Of a stretch of 55,703 bases of DNA, positions 41,977 through 48,362 are shown one piece after another (positions within the stretch are counted from its first letter, which is position 1; each line of letters begins with the position of its first letter). The translations under genes and the position numbers were made by a program. Source of the DNA: a virus; IMG/VR virus record IMGVR_UViG_3300020156_000034, positions 1-55,703 of that record; one strand, written 5' to 3'. The notes below the pieces were generated by a model. That model had not been told where the DNA came from. It was given only the letters and a program-made list of their open reading frames with translations, and made no database searches.

Positions 41977-43709
41977 GTGGCTGGTATTCCAAGTTCACGC
42001 CGGACGGGCGCCGGTTGCTCTCGGGCGAGGTGATCATCCTTGACCATGGCGAGCCGGTGCTCCTGCGCGACGGGCGGATCCGCGGGAGCAATCCCTGCCC
42101 GCTGAACAATCGCGAGTTCGTGTGGAACCCGGGGGACCGCCGTGGCGCCCGCACGTTCGACTTCTGGACCGGCACCGACCTCGAGGTCTACCCGCGGGAG
42201 CTCAGCGAGCTGGCGGCCGGCGGCGGCGTGATCGCTGGGCGCGATGCCGAGCGCGGCGAGCTGGTCATCATTCGACCGGGGCAACCGGTGGAGATCATCG
42301 CCGGCGCCGGACAGCCCTCGGTGGCAGCTGATGGCGAAGTGGTCTACCGGGTGGGCGACGACAAGATCGAGCCGTTTATCTGCCGCACGGCAGTCGCGTG
42401 GGGCGACGGCCACGGCCGGATTCTCGCGCATCGCCGGGGATCGTCGGACGTCCAGGACGTAACGGTCGGAAACTGGGAAGCGCGCGCGTTCCTGTTTGAC
42501 GGACCGGATGACGAGCCCTGGACGCTCTGCATGGGGCCGGGGGGCTCACTCCGGTGCCGGCCGCTGTTCGGCGTCGACGGCTACCTGGCGCCGCCTGCGA
42601 AGACCGGCGACAACCGCAACATCCTCGCGCACGCCGTCTGCCTCGAGGGCCGCGTGCTGGCTGTCTGGCAATCCACCTCCGGCGAGCAGATCACCCACAA
42701 GTTCGATCTGGCGCTGCGGCCGGAGGACCTGACCCTTGTCGCCGTGCCGAGCCCTGCGCCGGCGCCTTCACCTGTTCCGCCTTCACCTGAGGTTCTGATA
42801 GTGAGCACACCAAATCATCACGCGGTCGTGGAGGAAGTCAATCGCAAGTTCCCTCACCTGTTAGTCGCGAACACCGAGGAGACGGTCGGCGAGTTCACCG
42901 AGCGATCAGTGCTCGCGCTCTCGGCGGTGGACCGCAACTGGGGGCACGTCGGCAAGCAGCCTGGCGAGAAGCAGTGGAATGGCCACGCCGTCGACGCGGC
43001 GAAATACAGGACCACCGGGCAGGTGATCGACTTTGTTATCGGCGCGGGCTCGGGCAATCCGACCACGACGACGTGGATCGAGCAGCCGTCGCGAGAGGGC
43101 AACGACTGGACGCCGCCAATCCCGGTCGGCGAGAGACCGGCCCAGGGGCCGACTCCCGCACCTGGTCCGGCTCCGCCCGCGCCGGCACCGCCGTCGTCAG
43201 GTCACGCATACGAGCGGGACGATGACGAGCGCGACGAATGCGACCGGATCATGCCGGACGGGTCGCAGTGCGATCAGCCGCGGGCCGCGGCGATTCACGC
43301 GGGGGTGTCGCCGCAGCCGCCCGCACCGCCACCGCCTCCAGCGCCTGGCCCCACGCCGCCGCCACGGTCGGATGTCGCCTCCATCCTCTCGCGCCTGAGC
43401 GGAATCGGCATGGACGTGCTGGCGGTGCAGGCGCTGATTCGTGGTCTGCCGCCCACGCAGCTCCCGGAGCCGCATGTCTGCCCGCCATCTCCCCCCTGCG
43501 ACCTGCCGCACGGGACCGCGCCGACCGGACCGCCGATGTCGGAGCCTGAACTCCAAGCGTTCGTGGCTGAGCTGGCGAAGGCGCACGCCGGCGGCACGCG
43601 TCGGATCATGCCTCCAGCGGAACTGACGTTCCTGCTGTTCGGGTTCCTCTGGGAAGGGGTGAGCCGCGAGCGAACGCTCGAACGGGCCCGAGAGCGCGCA
43701 CAGTCGTAG
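41973..43709 (+). CDS. 578-residue protein of the lysis-type cassette, unknown
   Basis: The ATG at 41973 overlaps the endolysin stop (ATGA). Residues 1-250 show repeated short beta blocks with Gly/Asp/Trp (SGEVIILDHGEPVLLRDG; GDGHGRILAHRRG) like beta-propeller blades. Residues 275-370 hold a separate domain (HHAVVEEVNRKFPHLL; WNGHAVDAAKYRTTGQVIDF). Residues 390-480 are Pro-rich with a Cys/His patch, and the end is a charged helix (WEGVSRERTLERARERAQ). It could bind the envelope, but no activity is recognisable. Its stop lies in a perfect hairpin. Confidence 0.55.
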   Translation: MSGWYSKFTPDGRRLLSGEVIILDHGEPVLLRDGRIRGSNPCPLNNREFVWNPGDRRGARTFDFWTGTDLEVYPRELSELAAGGGVIAGRDAERGELVIIRPGQPVEIIAGAGQPSVAADGEVVYRVGDDKIEPFICRTAVAWGDGHGRILAHRRGSSDVQDVTVGNWEARAFLFDGPDDEPWTLCMGPGGSLRCRPLFGVDGYLAPPAKTGDNRNILAHAVCLEGRVLAVWQSTSGEQITHKFDLALRPEDLTLVAVPSPAPAPSPVPPSPEVLIVSTPNHHAVVEEVNRKFPHLLVANTEETVGEFTERSVLALSAVDRNWGHVGKQPGEKQWNGHAVDAAKYRTTGQVIDFVIGAGSGNPTTTTWIEQPSREGNDWTPPIPVGERPAQGPTPAPGPAPPAPAPPSSGHAYERDDDERDECDRIMPDGSQCDQPRAAAIHAGVSPQPPAPPPPPAPGPTPPPRSDVASILSRLSGIGMDVLAVQALIRGLPPTQLPEPHVCPPSPPCDLPHGTAPTGPPMSEPELQAFVAELAKAHAGGTRRIMPPAELTFLLFGFLWEGVSRERTLERARERAQS

Positions 43710-43736
43710 AATGGGGCCGTGTTCGGCCCCATTCTA
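43707..43736 (+). terminator. Perfect 13-base-pair hairpin over the stop codon
   Basis: TAGAATGGGGCCG (43707-43719) is perfectly complementary to CGGCCCCATTCTA (43724-43736) around the loop TGTT. The stem begins with the stop codon of the preceding gene. No T run follows. It probably marks the 3' end of the lysis-type transcripts by stabilising or pausing. Confidence 0.6.
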
Positions 43737-43766
43737 AACCTCTGGATCGACAACGAGAACGGCCGG

Positions 43767-43967
43767 ATGCCCGAGGAACCCGTGAGCCATCAGGTGCCGC
43801 CGCACCTCGAGTCGGTGGAATGGCGGTTCTGGTGCGCCTGCGGCTACCACTGGAAGAGCACAGGCGATGCGATTCTTGTCGGAACGCGGTGGGCGGCGCC
43901 GTCGCAGGCCTGCGTCAGCTGCCATGCCTGGGTCCAGGGTAAGGGGAGAGCCGAGCCGCCAGCGTGA
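43767..43967 (+). CDS. Small zinc-ribbon-like protein, 66 residues
   Basis: The frame is open from a GTG at 43719, but that codon lies in the hairpin, so I use ATG 43767. Cys pairs CAC near residue 22 and CVSC near residue 49, separated by about 25 residues with Trp and Gly (WRFWCACGYHWKS; ACVSCHAWVQG), look like a zinc ribbon. It is the last gene before attP. Role unknown. Confidence 0.5.
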   Translation: MPEEPVSHQVPPHLESVEWRFWCACGYHWKSTGDAILVGTRWAAPSQACVSCHAWVQGKGRAEPPA

Positions 43968-43981
43968 TTGTGGCGTGATTC
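43962..43981. repeat. Paired GCGTGATT repeats, left of attP core
   Basis: GCGTGATT occurs at 43962-43969 and 43973-43980, starts 11 bases apart. The same unit pair, also 11 bases apart, occurs on the other side of the attP core at 44170-44187. Such paired direct repeats at one helical turn are what integrase arm-binding sites look like. Confidence 0.5.
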
Positions 43982-44046
43982 CAGGTGTGCCTTTTTACCT
44001 CGTAGGCGTTACCTCCTGACCCCGCCGAAAAGTGCCCGTACAGCCG

Positions 44047-44070
44047 AAAGCCCCGCAAAAACGGGGCTTT
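44047..44070 (-). terminator. Intrinsic terminator carried with the tRNA-Ala end
   Basis: AAAGCCCCG (44047-44055) and CGGGGCTTT (44062-44070) form a nine-base stem around a six-base A-rich loop. On the minus strand it lies two bases after the CCA of the partial tRNA-Ala, so it reads as the host tRNA terminator kept in the attachment site. Being symmetric, it can also stop transcription arriving from the lysis genes. Confidence 0.8.
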
Positions 44071-44072
44071 AT

Positions 44073-44122
44073 TGGTGGACGGCGCGAGGATCGAACTCGC
44101 GACCTCCGCATTGCGAATGCGG
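44073..44122 (-). other. attP core: 3' half of a tRNA-Ala gene
   Basis: On the minus strand this is a tRNA from the anticodon stem to CCA: stem CCGCA/TGCGG with loop TTCGCAA (anticodon CGC), variable AGGTC, T arm GCGAG-TTCGATC-CTCGC, acceptor GCCGTCC, discriminator A, CCA. T at position 70 implies the G3-U70 pair of tRNA-Ala. No matching 5' half is present upstream; the sequence turns AT-rich at once. A 3' tRNA half beside an integrase gene is the usual form of attP for tRNA-integrating phages: integration would restore the host gene. Confidence 0.85.
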
Positions 44123-44123
44123 C

Positions 44124-44165
44124 GCTTATTTTCAAAATATCTAAAGATATCTTCGTTTTGTCAGG
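44124..44165. other. AT-rich segment beside the attP core
   Basis: This stretch is strikingly AT-rich against its GC-rich surroundings and contains the palindrome AAGATATCTT at 44144-44153. It could bind a DNA-bending protein such as IHF or an equivalent, or mark the strand-exchange flank. No gene is present. Confidence 0.5.
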
Positions 44166-44168
44166 CTC

Positions 44169-44187
44169 CGTGATTCGTGCGTGATTC
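44169..44187. repeat. Paired CGTGATTC repeats, right of attP core
   Basis: CGTGATTC occurs at 44169-44176 and 44180-44187, 11 bases apart, mirroring the pair at 43962-43980 about 100 bases from the core. The second unit overlaps the integrase stop codon. Likely arm-type integrase sites. Confidence 0.5.
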
Positions 44188-45313
44188 AGGAAGCCCGTCG
44201 GCGCCGCGGCTTCACCGCTTCCACCGCTGCCGTCGCCTTCTCGTCGATCAGCTCGTGATAGATCCCAAGTACCACACCGGGGGTCTTCCAGCGCCCGACC
44301 TTCTGCACCGTCCCAATATCGTGACCACGCGTGAGCATCCGGGTCGTGCCGGTACGTCGCGTCGACCAGTGGAAGGTCAGTCCGCCGTTCTTCTTGCCGA
44401 AGGGGATCCCAGCCATTCCGCAGTAGCGTTCGAGCATCTGTCGGATCCCGTTGCGTCGATCGCGTTGCGTCTCGGCTCGGCGCCGACGCGAGAAGTAGTA
44501 CTCCGTCCCGTCGTCTGGCACCTGGTCGAGCGCCTTCTGCGCGCGTTTCGAGAGCGGTACCCAGAAGCCGCCTCCGGCCTTCGGGTCAGGAATCCACAGG
44601 ACGTTCTCATTGCGATCGGCGCGTTTGGCGTCGAGCACGTCCCCCATGCGCAGTAGGCTGTCGAGCGCCAGCAGGTAGAGCGCCTTGTCGTCTGGTGCCA
44701 TGACCTTGAGCAGCTTCGCTTCCTCGTCTTCTTCCATCAGCCGGCGCTTCGGCGTCGTCGCCTTCTCGTTCTTCATGCCGTAGAGCGGCGATGCCTCGAG
44801 ATACGTAGGTACGGCTGATTGCATGATCGTCTTTAGCAGTGCGACCTCTCGGTTCACCGTGCGAGGTCCGGCCTGGACCGTTCGCGCGGCGGTGCGGAAC
44901 TTGGCCGCGACCGTGGTCGGTTTTGTCAGCCGTGGGGTGATCCACTTCTCCTTCACAGTCGCCCTGGTGATAGCTGACAGCTGATAGCTTCCGAATACCG
45001 CCAGCAGCTTCGGCAGGATCTCCAACTCCCGCTCCTTGCCTTTCCGCTTCGGCAGTTCGTGTTCGCGGAACCAGTCCGCCTGCTCCGCGAAGGTGCGTTG
45101 CGGTTTCCGTCCTGGGATGTTGCCGCCGGCGAGCTGCGCCATGCGGGCGAAATAGTGGTGATCCGCCAGGGTGCGGTTGGCTTTCCGCAACTGCGGTGAT
45201 GGCGCATCGCTCCGGATCCTGGTCCGTTCGCGCAACGGGTTGCCCTTGGCGTCCGTGAAGCCGTCGAGCAGGATCCAGAAGAACGGTGAGTCTGACCGTT
45301 TGTAGACGCCCAC
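44186..45313 (-). CDS. int: Tyrosine recombinase integrase
   Basis: The 375-residue protein has an N-terminal DNA-binding part and a catalytic domain. Arg in LDSLLRMGDVLDAK fits the first catalytic Arg, HWSTRRTGTTRML the box II region, GRWKTPGVV the following motif, and Tyr in LGIYHEL the nucleophile. Box II is unusual: the expected HxxR reads WSTR, with a His one residue earlier. It catalyses insertion and excision at attP, which lies just past its stop. GTG start, one base after the upstream HTH gene stop. It is the last gene of the leftward lysogeny operon. Confidence 0.88.
   Translation of the reverse strand: MGVYKRSDSPFFWILLDGFTDAKGNPLRERTRIRSDAPSPQLRKANRTLADHHYFARMAQLAGGNIPGRKPQRTFAEQADWFREHELPKRKGKERELEILPKLLAVFGSYQLSAITRATVKEKWITPRLTKPTTVAAKFRTAARTVQAGPRTVNREVALLKTIMQSAVPTYLEASPLYGMKNEKATTPKRRLMEEDEEAKLLKVMAPDDKALYLLALDSLLRMGDVLDAKRADRNENVLWIPDPKAGGGFWVPLSKRAQKALDQVPDDGTEYYFSRRRRAETQRDRRNGIRQMLERYCGMAGIPFGKKNGGLTFHWSTRRTGTTRMLTRGHDIGTVQKVGRWKTPGVVLGIYHELIDEKATAAVEAVKPRRRRAS
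44969..44989 (-). repeat. Three tandem heptamers (GATAGCT/GACAGCT)
   Basis: GATAGCT, GACAGCT and GATAGCT lie head to tail on the plus strand within the integrase gene (coding strand units AGCTATC, AGCTGTC, AGCTATC), encoding SYQLSAI. The middle unit is the same heptamer as the tandem at 29052-29086 in another register. Confidence 0.8.
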
Positions 45314-45679
45314 CTACTTCCTCTGGAGGCCGTCAACGAGCCGGATCAACTGGCGTTTGATGTCAGCGGAATATCCGATGAGCGTCTGGTCCTGGGCGCT
45401 CAGCGGCGCGCGCGCCGGCCCAAACATGCGCTCGATCAATCGCGCGGTGTCGCCCTTGCCGGCGAGCTCGAGGAAGCGGGCGGGCGGCTGTCCCGTCACC
45501 TCCGCCAGGCGAAGGAGCGTTTCGACGCTGACGCGGCGATCTTTCAATCCTCGCACCAACGCCGACTGACTGAGGCCCACGGCCGCCGCGAGTGCGGCGT
45601 TGATGCCGCGCGTCTTGCCCGTGACCCCCGCGAAGCCCGCCCGCTTCGCGGCGGCCATCACCGCATCGTAGAGTGTCAC
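45314..45679 (-). CDS. XRE-type helix-turn-helix protein
   Basis: The 121-residue protein carries a helix-turn-helix (AAVGLSQSALVRGLKDRRVSVETLLRLAEVTGQ near residues 32-64, in two blocks), followed by a helical tail. It is translated with its neighbours (four-base overlap upstream, integrase starting one base after its stop). A role as second lysogeny regulator or integrase regulator is likely from context. A toxin-antitoxin type role is less likely, because no toxin partner is visible. Confidence 0.7.
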   Translation of the reverse strand: MTLYDAVMAAAKRAGFAGVTGKTRGINAALAAAVGLSQSALVRGLKDRRVSVETLLRLAEVTGQPPARFLELAGKGDTARLIERMFGPARAPLSAQDQTLIGYSADIKRQLIRLVDGLQRK

Positions 45680-45960
45680 TTTCCCGTTCCAAGCTCGCGA
45701 TCGATTTCATCGATCAGGCGTTTGAGGCTGTCGTCCCCACCAGCGTTGCGCCTGGCGCGCAGCTCGGTCACGGATACCCAGCCACCGGAGGCCGTTACCA
45801 GCAGCCCGTGCTCCGCCCGTCCTGTCCAGCGATCGACGCGGATCAGCGCATCGTGGTGAGTCGCGTGCGCCCGCCATTCGTAGCGGGGAAACGCGGCGTG
45901 CAGCAGCAGCGCCGCGGCAATGATCGTGACGCCGATGAACCAATCCCGTCGCCTCATCAT
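45676..45960 (-). CDS. Small membrane protein of the lysogeny operon
   Basis: Ninety-four residues with an N-terminal anchor (RRRDWFIGVTIIAAALLLHAAF) and a polar domain that would face the periplasm under the positive-inside rule. It could be a lysogenic-conversion or superinfection-exclusion factor, as prophage-expressed small membrane proteins often are; this is inference. Four-base overlaps join it to both neighbours. Confidence 0.6.
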   Translation of the reverse strand: MMRRRDWFIGVTIIAAALLLHAAFPRYEWRAHATHHDALIRVDRWTGRAEHGLLVTASGGWVSVTELRARRNAGGDDSLKRLIDEIDRELGTGK

Positions 45961-46373
45961 GGCTCCGTTCCATTGAGATCACTCGCCACCTCGGCGGCTG
46001 TGCCGAGATGCGTGATGTTCAGATACGCGCAGCTGTCTCGCACTACCACGTGTGCGCGGCGGCTGGTTCCCAGCAGTGTGTAGGTGAACTCTTGAGCGAC
46101 GCGGTGTTTCCGTGCCGTCCACGCCGCGACGTCCACCGTTGTTGCGAGTTCGCCGCCGACCACGTCCTCAACGCGGCGGTTGAGCAGCCTGCTCGGTGCG
46201 ACGAGCAAGGCTCCGGGGGTATGTTCGGTATATCCGATGTACTCCAATCGATCGCAGTCGATCCGGATGGTGATGTCGTGCATGGGCATCCTAACGAGGT
46301 CTTTCGGCACGAGGCGTAGAACCTTAGCCGGTCCGACCTTTCCGACGAAAGGACTCCCGTTCTTCACGGGCAC
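45957..46373 (-). CDS. PAS-like small protein
   Basis: The 138-residue frame overlaps the repressor gene end by 50 bases; an internal start at MPMHDI (about 46289) would avoid this. The body resembles a PAS fold: EYIGYTEHTPGALL, then LLNRRVEDVVGGEL, a helix, then QEFTYTLLGTSRRAHVVVRD and YLNIT. PAS domains sense ligands or redox state. A lone PAS-like protein directly behind a repressor is unusual and could tune lysogeny. The assignment is by pattern only. Confidence 0.5.
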   Translation of the reverse strand: MPVKNGSPFVGKVGPAKVLRLVPKDLVRMPMHDITIRIDCDRLEYIGYTEHTPGALLVAPSRLLNRRVEDVVGGELATTVDVAAWTARKHRVAQEFTYTLLGTSRRAHVVVRDSCAYLNITHLGTAAEVASDLNGTEP

Positions 46374-46875
46374 CTTCCTTTCCGACGGCCTCCACGAACG
46401 ACAAATGATCGAGGACTTGTTTTGTTTGCGCAGCGGTGAGCTTGCGAAAACGGTTCACGAACTCGGCTTCCAACCCGTGAATGACCACTATTCCCTCCAG
46501 CATTGGTAAATCGTCTGGAACTGCGGGCGCGCCCGGATGACTCCGGTTCCAGTGCAGCACTTCCAGCAAGCGCAGAGGGTCTAACCCCAGGGTCCTCGCG
46601 AGCATATAAATGACCGGCGCCGGTGGCGAGGGTCGGTGCCCCTCCTCGATTTGCCACAATTCGGATCGGCTTAGGTCCACTCCCTTTGCTTTCAACCGAT
46701 TAACGGCCCCCTGTAGTGACAGCCCAGCCTCAAGACGGGCCGTTCGCAAGAGCGCCCCGAACGCGGCTGTCGCCGGTCCGGCATCCCCAGCAGCACCCTT
46801 CTGCTTTTTCGCCTGTTGTTTCACGTGTGCCTGACAGGGTAGGTCGGCCGGTAGCTGTGGCGAAAGGGGAGTCAT
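46324..46875 (-). CDS. CI-like lysogeny repressor
   Basis: From the ATG at 46875 the protein has 183 residues; the frame is open upstream to 47181, but that part crosses the divergent gene. An XRE helix-turn-helix occupies residues about 38-105 (FGALLRTARLEAGLSL; LSRSELWQIEEGHRP; LARTLGLDP). The C-terminal 75 residues are helical and show no LexA-type Ser-Lys peptidase, so classic RecA-triggered self-cleavage is not expected. It is divergent to a Cro-like gene across 45 bases, as in lambdoid switches, and heads the operon that ends with integrase. Confidence 0.75.
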   Translation of the reverse strand: MTPLSPQLPADLPCQAHVKQQAKKQKGAAGDAGPATAAFGALLRTARLEAGLSLQGAVNRLKAKGVDLSRSELWQIEEGHRPSPPAPVIYMLARTLGLDPLRLLEVLHWNRSHPGAPAVPDDLPMLEGIVVIHGLEAEFVNRFRKLTAAQTKQVLDHLSFVEAVGKEGAREERESFRRKGRTG

Positions 46876-46885
46876 AAAAAATTGT

Positions 46886-46914
46886 TTGACAGGCAAAACG
46901 ACTTCACCGATACT
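46886..46914 (+). promoter_or_regulatory. Early rightward promoter, apparently leaderless
   Basis: A perfect TTGACA (46886-46891) and GATACT (46909-46914) are 17 bases apart. Six bases follow before the GTG at 46921, which places the predicted transcription start on the first base of the Cro-like gene. The region between the two divergent genes also holds GTTT...AAAAC half-sites (46884-46899) overlapping the -35 box, a plausible operator. Confidence 0.65.
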
Positions 46915-46920
46915 TGTCTC

Positions 46921-47130
46921 GTGACGAAAACAGCTAACCGGCTTCGCGTTCTGCGAGCCGAACGCCGATGGAACCAGCGCAAGACAGCGCAGAAGGCCAG
47001 GATTGGCTTCGACCGCTACTGGCGCATCGAAAACGGCCACACCGAGCCAACGGGCGATGAGATCGCGTCCCTCGCCAATCTGTTCAAAGTCACGCCCTCC
47101 GAGGTCTTCCCCTGGGCGGTGACGGCGTGA
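46921..47130 (+). CDS. Cro-like helix-turn-helix regulator
   Basis: Sixty-nine residues from GTG 46921. An XRE fold fills the protein: NRLRVLRAERRWNQRKTAQKA, then FDRYWRIENGHTEPTGDEI, then LANLFKVTPSEVF. It faces the CI-like gene and starts right at the promoter's predicted +1. It would repress the lysogeny side and commit to lytic growth. A start at TTG 46882 would lie inside the promoter and is rejected. Confidence 0.75.
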   Translation: MTKTANRLRVLRAERRWNQRKTAQKARIGFDRYWRIENGHTEPTGDEIASLANLFKVTPSEVFPWAVTA

Positions 47131-47237
47131 CCGGAGAGGCCCTGCGTCGATATGCGCAGCTGCACGGCGTCGTCGCTGCACTCAAGTTGCTGGCGGACGC
47201 CGTCAACGCGCCTCAATCTCCGGAGCCGTCGAAGTGA
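47127..47237 (+). CDS. Small coupled protein, 36 residues
   Basis: GTG 47127 overlaps the Cro-like stop (GTGA), and its own TGA overlaps the next GTG at 47234 in the same way. The product is one helix (ALRRYAQLHGVVAALKLLADAV) and a Pro/Ser tail. The double GTGA overlap is the reason to believe it; it may serve mainly to carry ribosomes to the next gene. Confidence 0.5.
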   Translation: MTGEALRRYAQLHGVVAALKLLADAVNAPQSPEPSK

Positions 47238-47584
47238 GCGGCGTCCACGGCGTCCGAAGCGGCGTGCAGCGCGGCCAGGTCGTCCGAGAGGGCCGCGGCC
47301 GCGCGGCGCAGGCGAAGCTGAAGCCGACCGACCTGACGGATGCGGCGCTCGACCTGTCCCGCGAGGTTTATCTGACGCTGGCGCAGGCGGCACGTTACCT
47401 CAAGAGGTCCGTCGGCGCCGTGAAGATGCTGAAAAAGCGGGGGGTGATTCCGCCCTATTGCTACACCTACCTGGGCGGCTCGCTCCTGTTCATTCGTGAG
47501 GCGCTGGACGAACTGCTTCAGAAGAAGGAGCGGCTGCAATTGGCGCGGAGTGGTTCTGACGCTGTTCATGGAGAGAGAGGTTAG
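47234..47584 (+). CDS. Excisionase-like HTH protein
   Basis: The 116-residue protein has a winged-helix/MerR-type HTH in its second half: YLTLAQAARYLKRSVGAVKML, KKRGVIPPY, then GGSLLFIREALDELLQ, the pattern of HTH_17 excisionase-type proteins. The N-terminal 35 residues are Gly/Arg-rich. In a temperate phage early operon it could direct integrase to excise, or be a regulator. GTGA overlap upstream. Confidence 0.62.
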   Translation: MSGVHGVRSGVQRGQVVREGRGRAAQAKLKPTDLTDAALDLSREVYLTLAQAARYLKRSVGAVKMLKKRGVIPPYCYTYLGGSLLFIREALDELLQKKERLQLARSGSDAVHGERG

Positions 47585-47589
47585 CGACT

Positions 47590-47970
47590 GTGAGCCTGGC
47601 AACGCTACGAAACGATTCCGCCGAGTCTTTCCACTCCTCCCCACGAGTGGAAACCGATGGAAAGTCCCTGTCGCTGCGTTGCCTCAACGAGGCGATCGAC
47701 CATAGCGCCATTCCAGCGAAGACGCTGGCCGACGAGGTCGGCGTGAGTGAGGGTGAGTTTTCGAAGCTCCGCGCAGGACGGTTCAGGCTCGAGCATCTGG
47801 ACCGCCTCCCGCCCGAGGTCATCGCCGACTGGCAGCAGCGGCTCGAGGCCGCGAGGGGAGAGCTGGGACAGTCCCGCGAAGAGGTGGTGATGGCGCGTGC
47901 CGCCCATGCACTCATCGACGCGCTGGCGGTCCTTCGCACCGGCCGCCGCATGGTGAAGGCGCGACTCTGA
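47590..47970 (+). CDS. CII-like regulator
   Basis: The 126-residue protein has a helix-turn-helix (LNEAIDHSAIPAKTLADEVGV; GEFSKLRAGRFRLEHLDRLP) followed by a helical tail, the layout of CII-like phage activators found after cro and excisionase-type genes. CII turns on the repressor and integrase promoters. Start GTG 47590 lies five bases after the previous stop. Assignment rests on order and HTH. Confidence 0.55.
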   Translation: MSLATLRNDSAESFHSSPRVETDGKSLSLRCLNEAIDHSAIPAKTLADEVGVSEGEFSKLRAGRFRLEHLDRLPPEVIADWQQRLEAARGELGQSREEVVMARAAHALIDALAVLRTGRRMVKARL

Positions 47971-47989
47971 CTCGCAGGGGAGTGAGCAC

Positions 47990-48358
47990 ATGGAAATGGT
48001 GATCGGTTGCGTGTTGATTGCGGCGGCGGTGGTCCTGGCGCTTGTGCCTGATTTCAAGGAGTTACGAGATGTTCGACGCCGTCTGCGCGTGGCTCGTGAA
48101 ACTGAGGAAGCGCGTCACAGCTGCACGCACCGCGAACCAGCGCGTCCTGGCTTGCTGGCTGAGAGGGCACCAGTTCGGCACCCCACAACTGGCGGACGGG
48201 CGGATGTTTCTCTGCTGCTCGCACTGTCAGCACCGGACGATCGGCTGGTGGTGGGAAATCAAGAGGCTCGAGTGTTCGAGACCCGCCTCCTGGCCTTCAA
48301 GCGCGAACTGGCTACTCGGAACGAATCGCTCGACGGGCTCCGGATTGAACGCTCATGA
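47990..48358 (+). CDS. Doubtful small membrane protein (overlaps next gene)
   Basis: A GGGGAG-type site precedes the ATG at 47990. The first 22 residues are a good membrane span (VIGCVLIAAAVVLALV), followed by a basic helix. After about residue 40 the frame overlaps a better-looking gene at 48069, though the last 28 codons again look coding here (FETRLLAFKRELATRNE). The true extents of the two genes are unclear; a frameshift in the sequence could explain this. Confidence 0.35.
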   Translation: MEMVIGCVLIAAAVVLALVPDFKELRDVRRRLRVARETEEARHSCTHREPARPGLLAERAPVRHPTTGGRADVSLLLALSAPDDRLVVGNQEARVFETRLLAFKRELATRNESLDGLRIERS

Positions 48359-48362
48359 GTGA
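48069..48362 (+). CDS. Small Cys/His (zinc-ribbon-like) protein
   Basis: The ATG at 48069 has TTACGAG upstream. Residues 25-65 look like a folded zinc-type domain (VLACWLRGHQFGTPQLADGRMFLCCSHCQHRTIGWWW), with third-position G/C strong until about 48260. The last 30 residues are Ser/Trp-rich and look unselected, where the overlapping frame is better. It overlaps the next ATG. Confidence 0.45.
   Translation: MFDAVCAWLVKLRKRVTAARTANQRVLACWLRGHQFGTPQLADGRMFLCCSHCQHRTIGWWWEIKRLECSRPASWPSSANWLLGTNRSTGSGLNAHE

Noticed and set aside
44073-44122. Complete third tRNA gene
   Set aside because: Only the half from anticodon stem to CCA is present. No D arm or 5' acceptor strand can be found upstream, so it is an attachment-site relic.
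46876-47181. Longer N-terminus for the CI-like repressor
   Set aside because: It would run antisense through the whole Cro-like gene and its promoter. The 46875 ATG gives a normal XRE protein.
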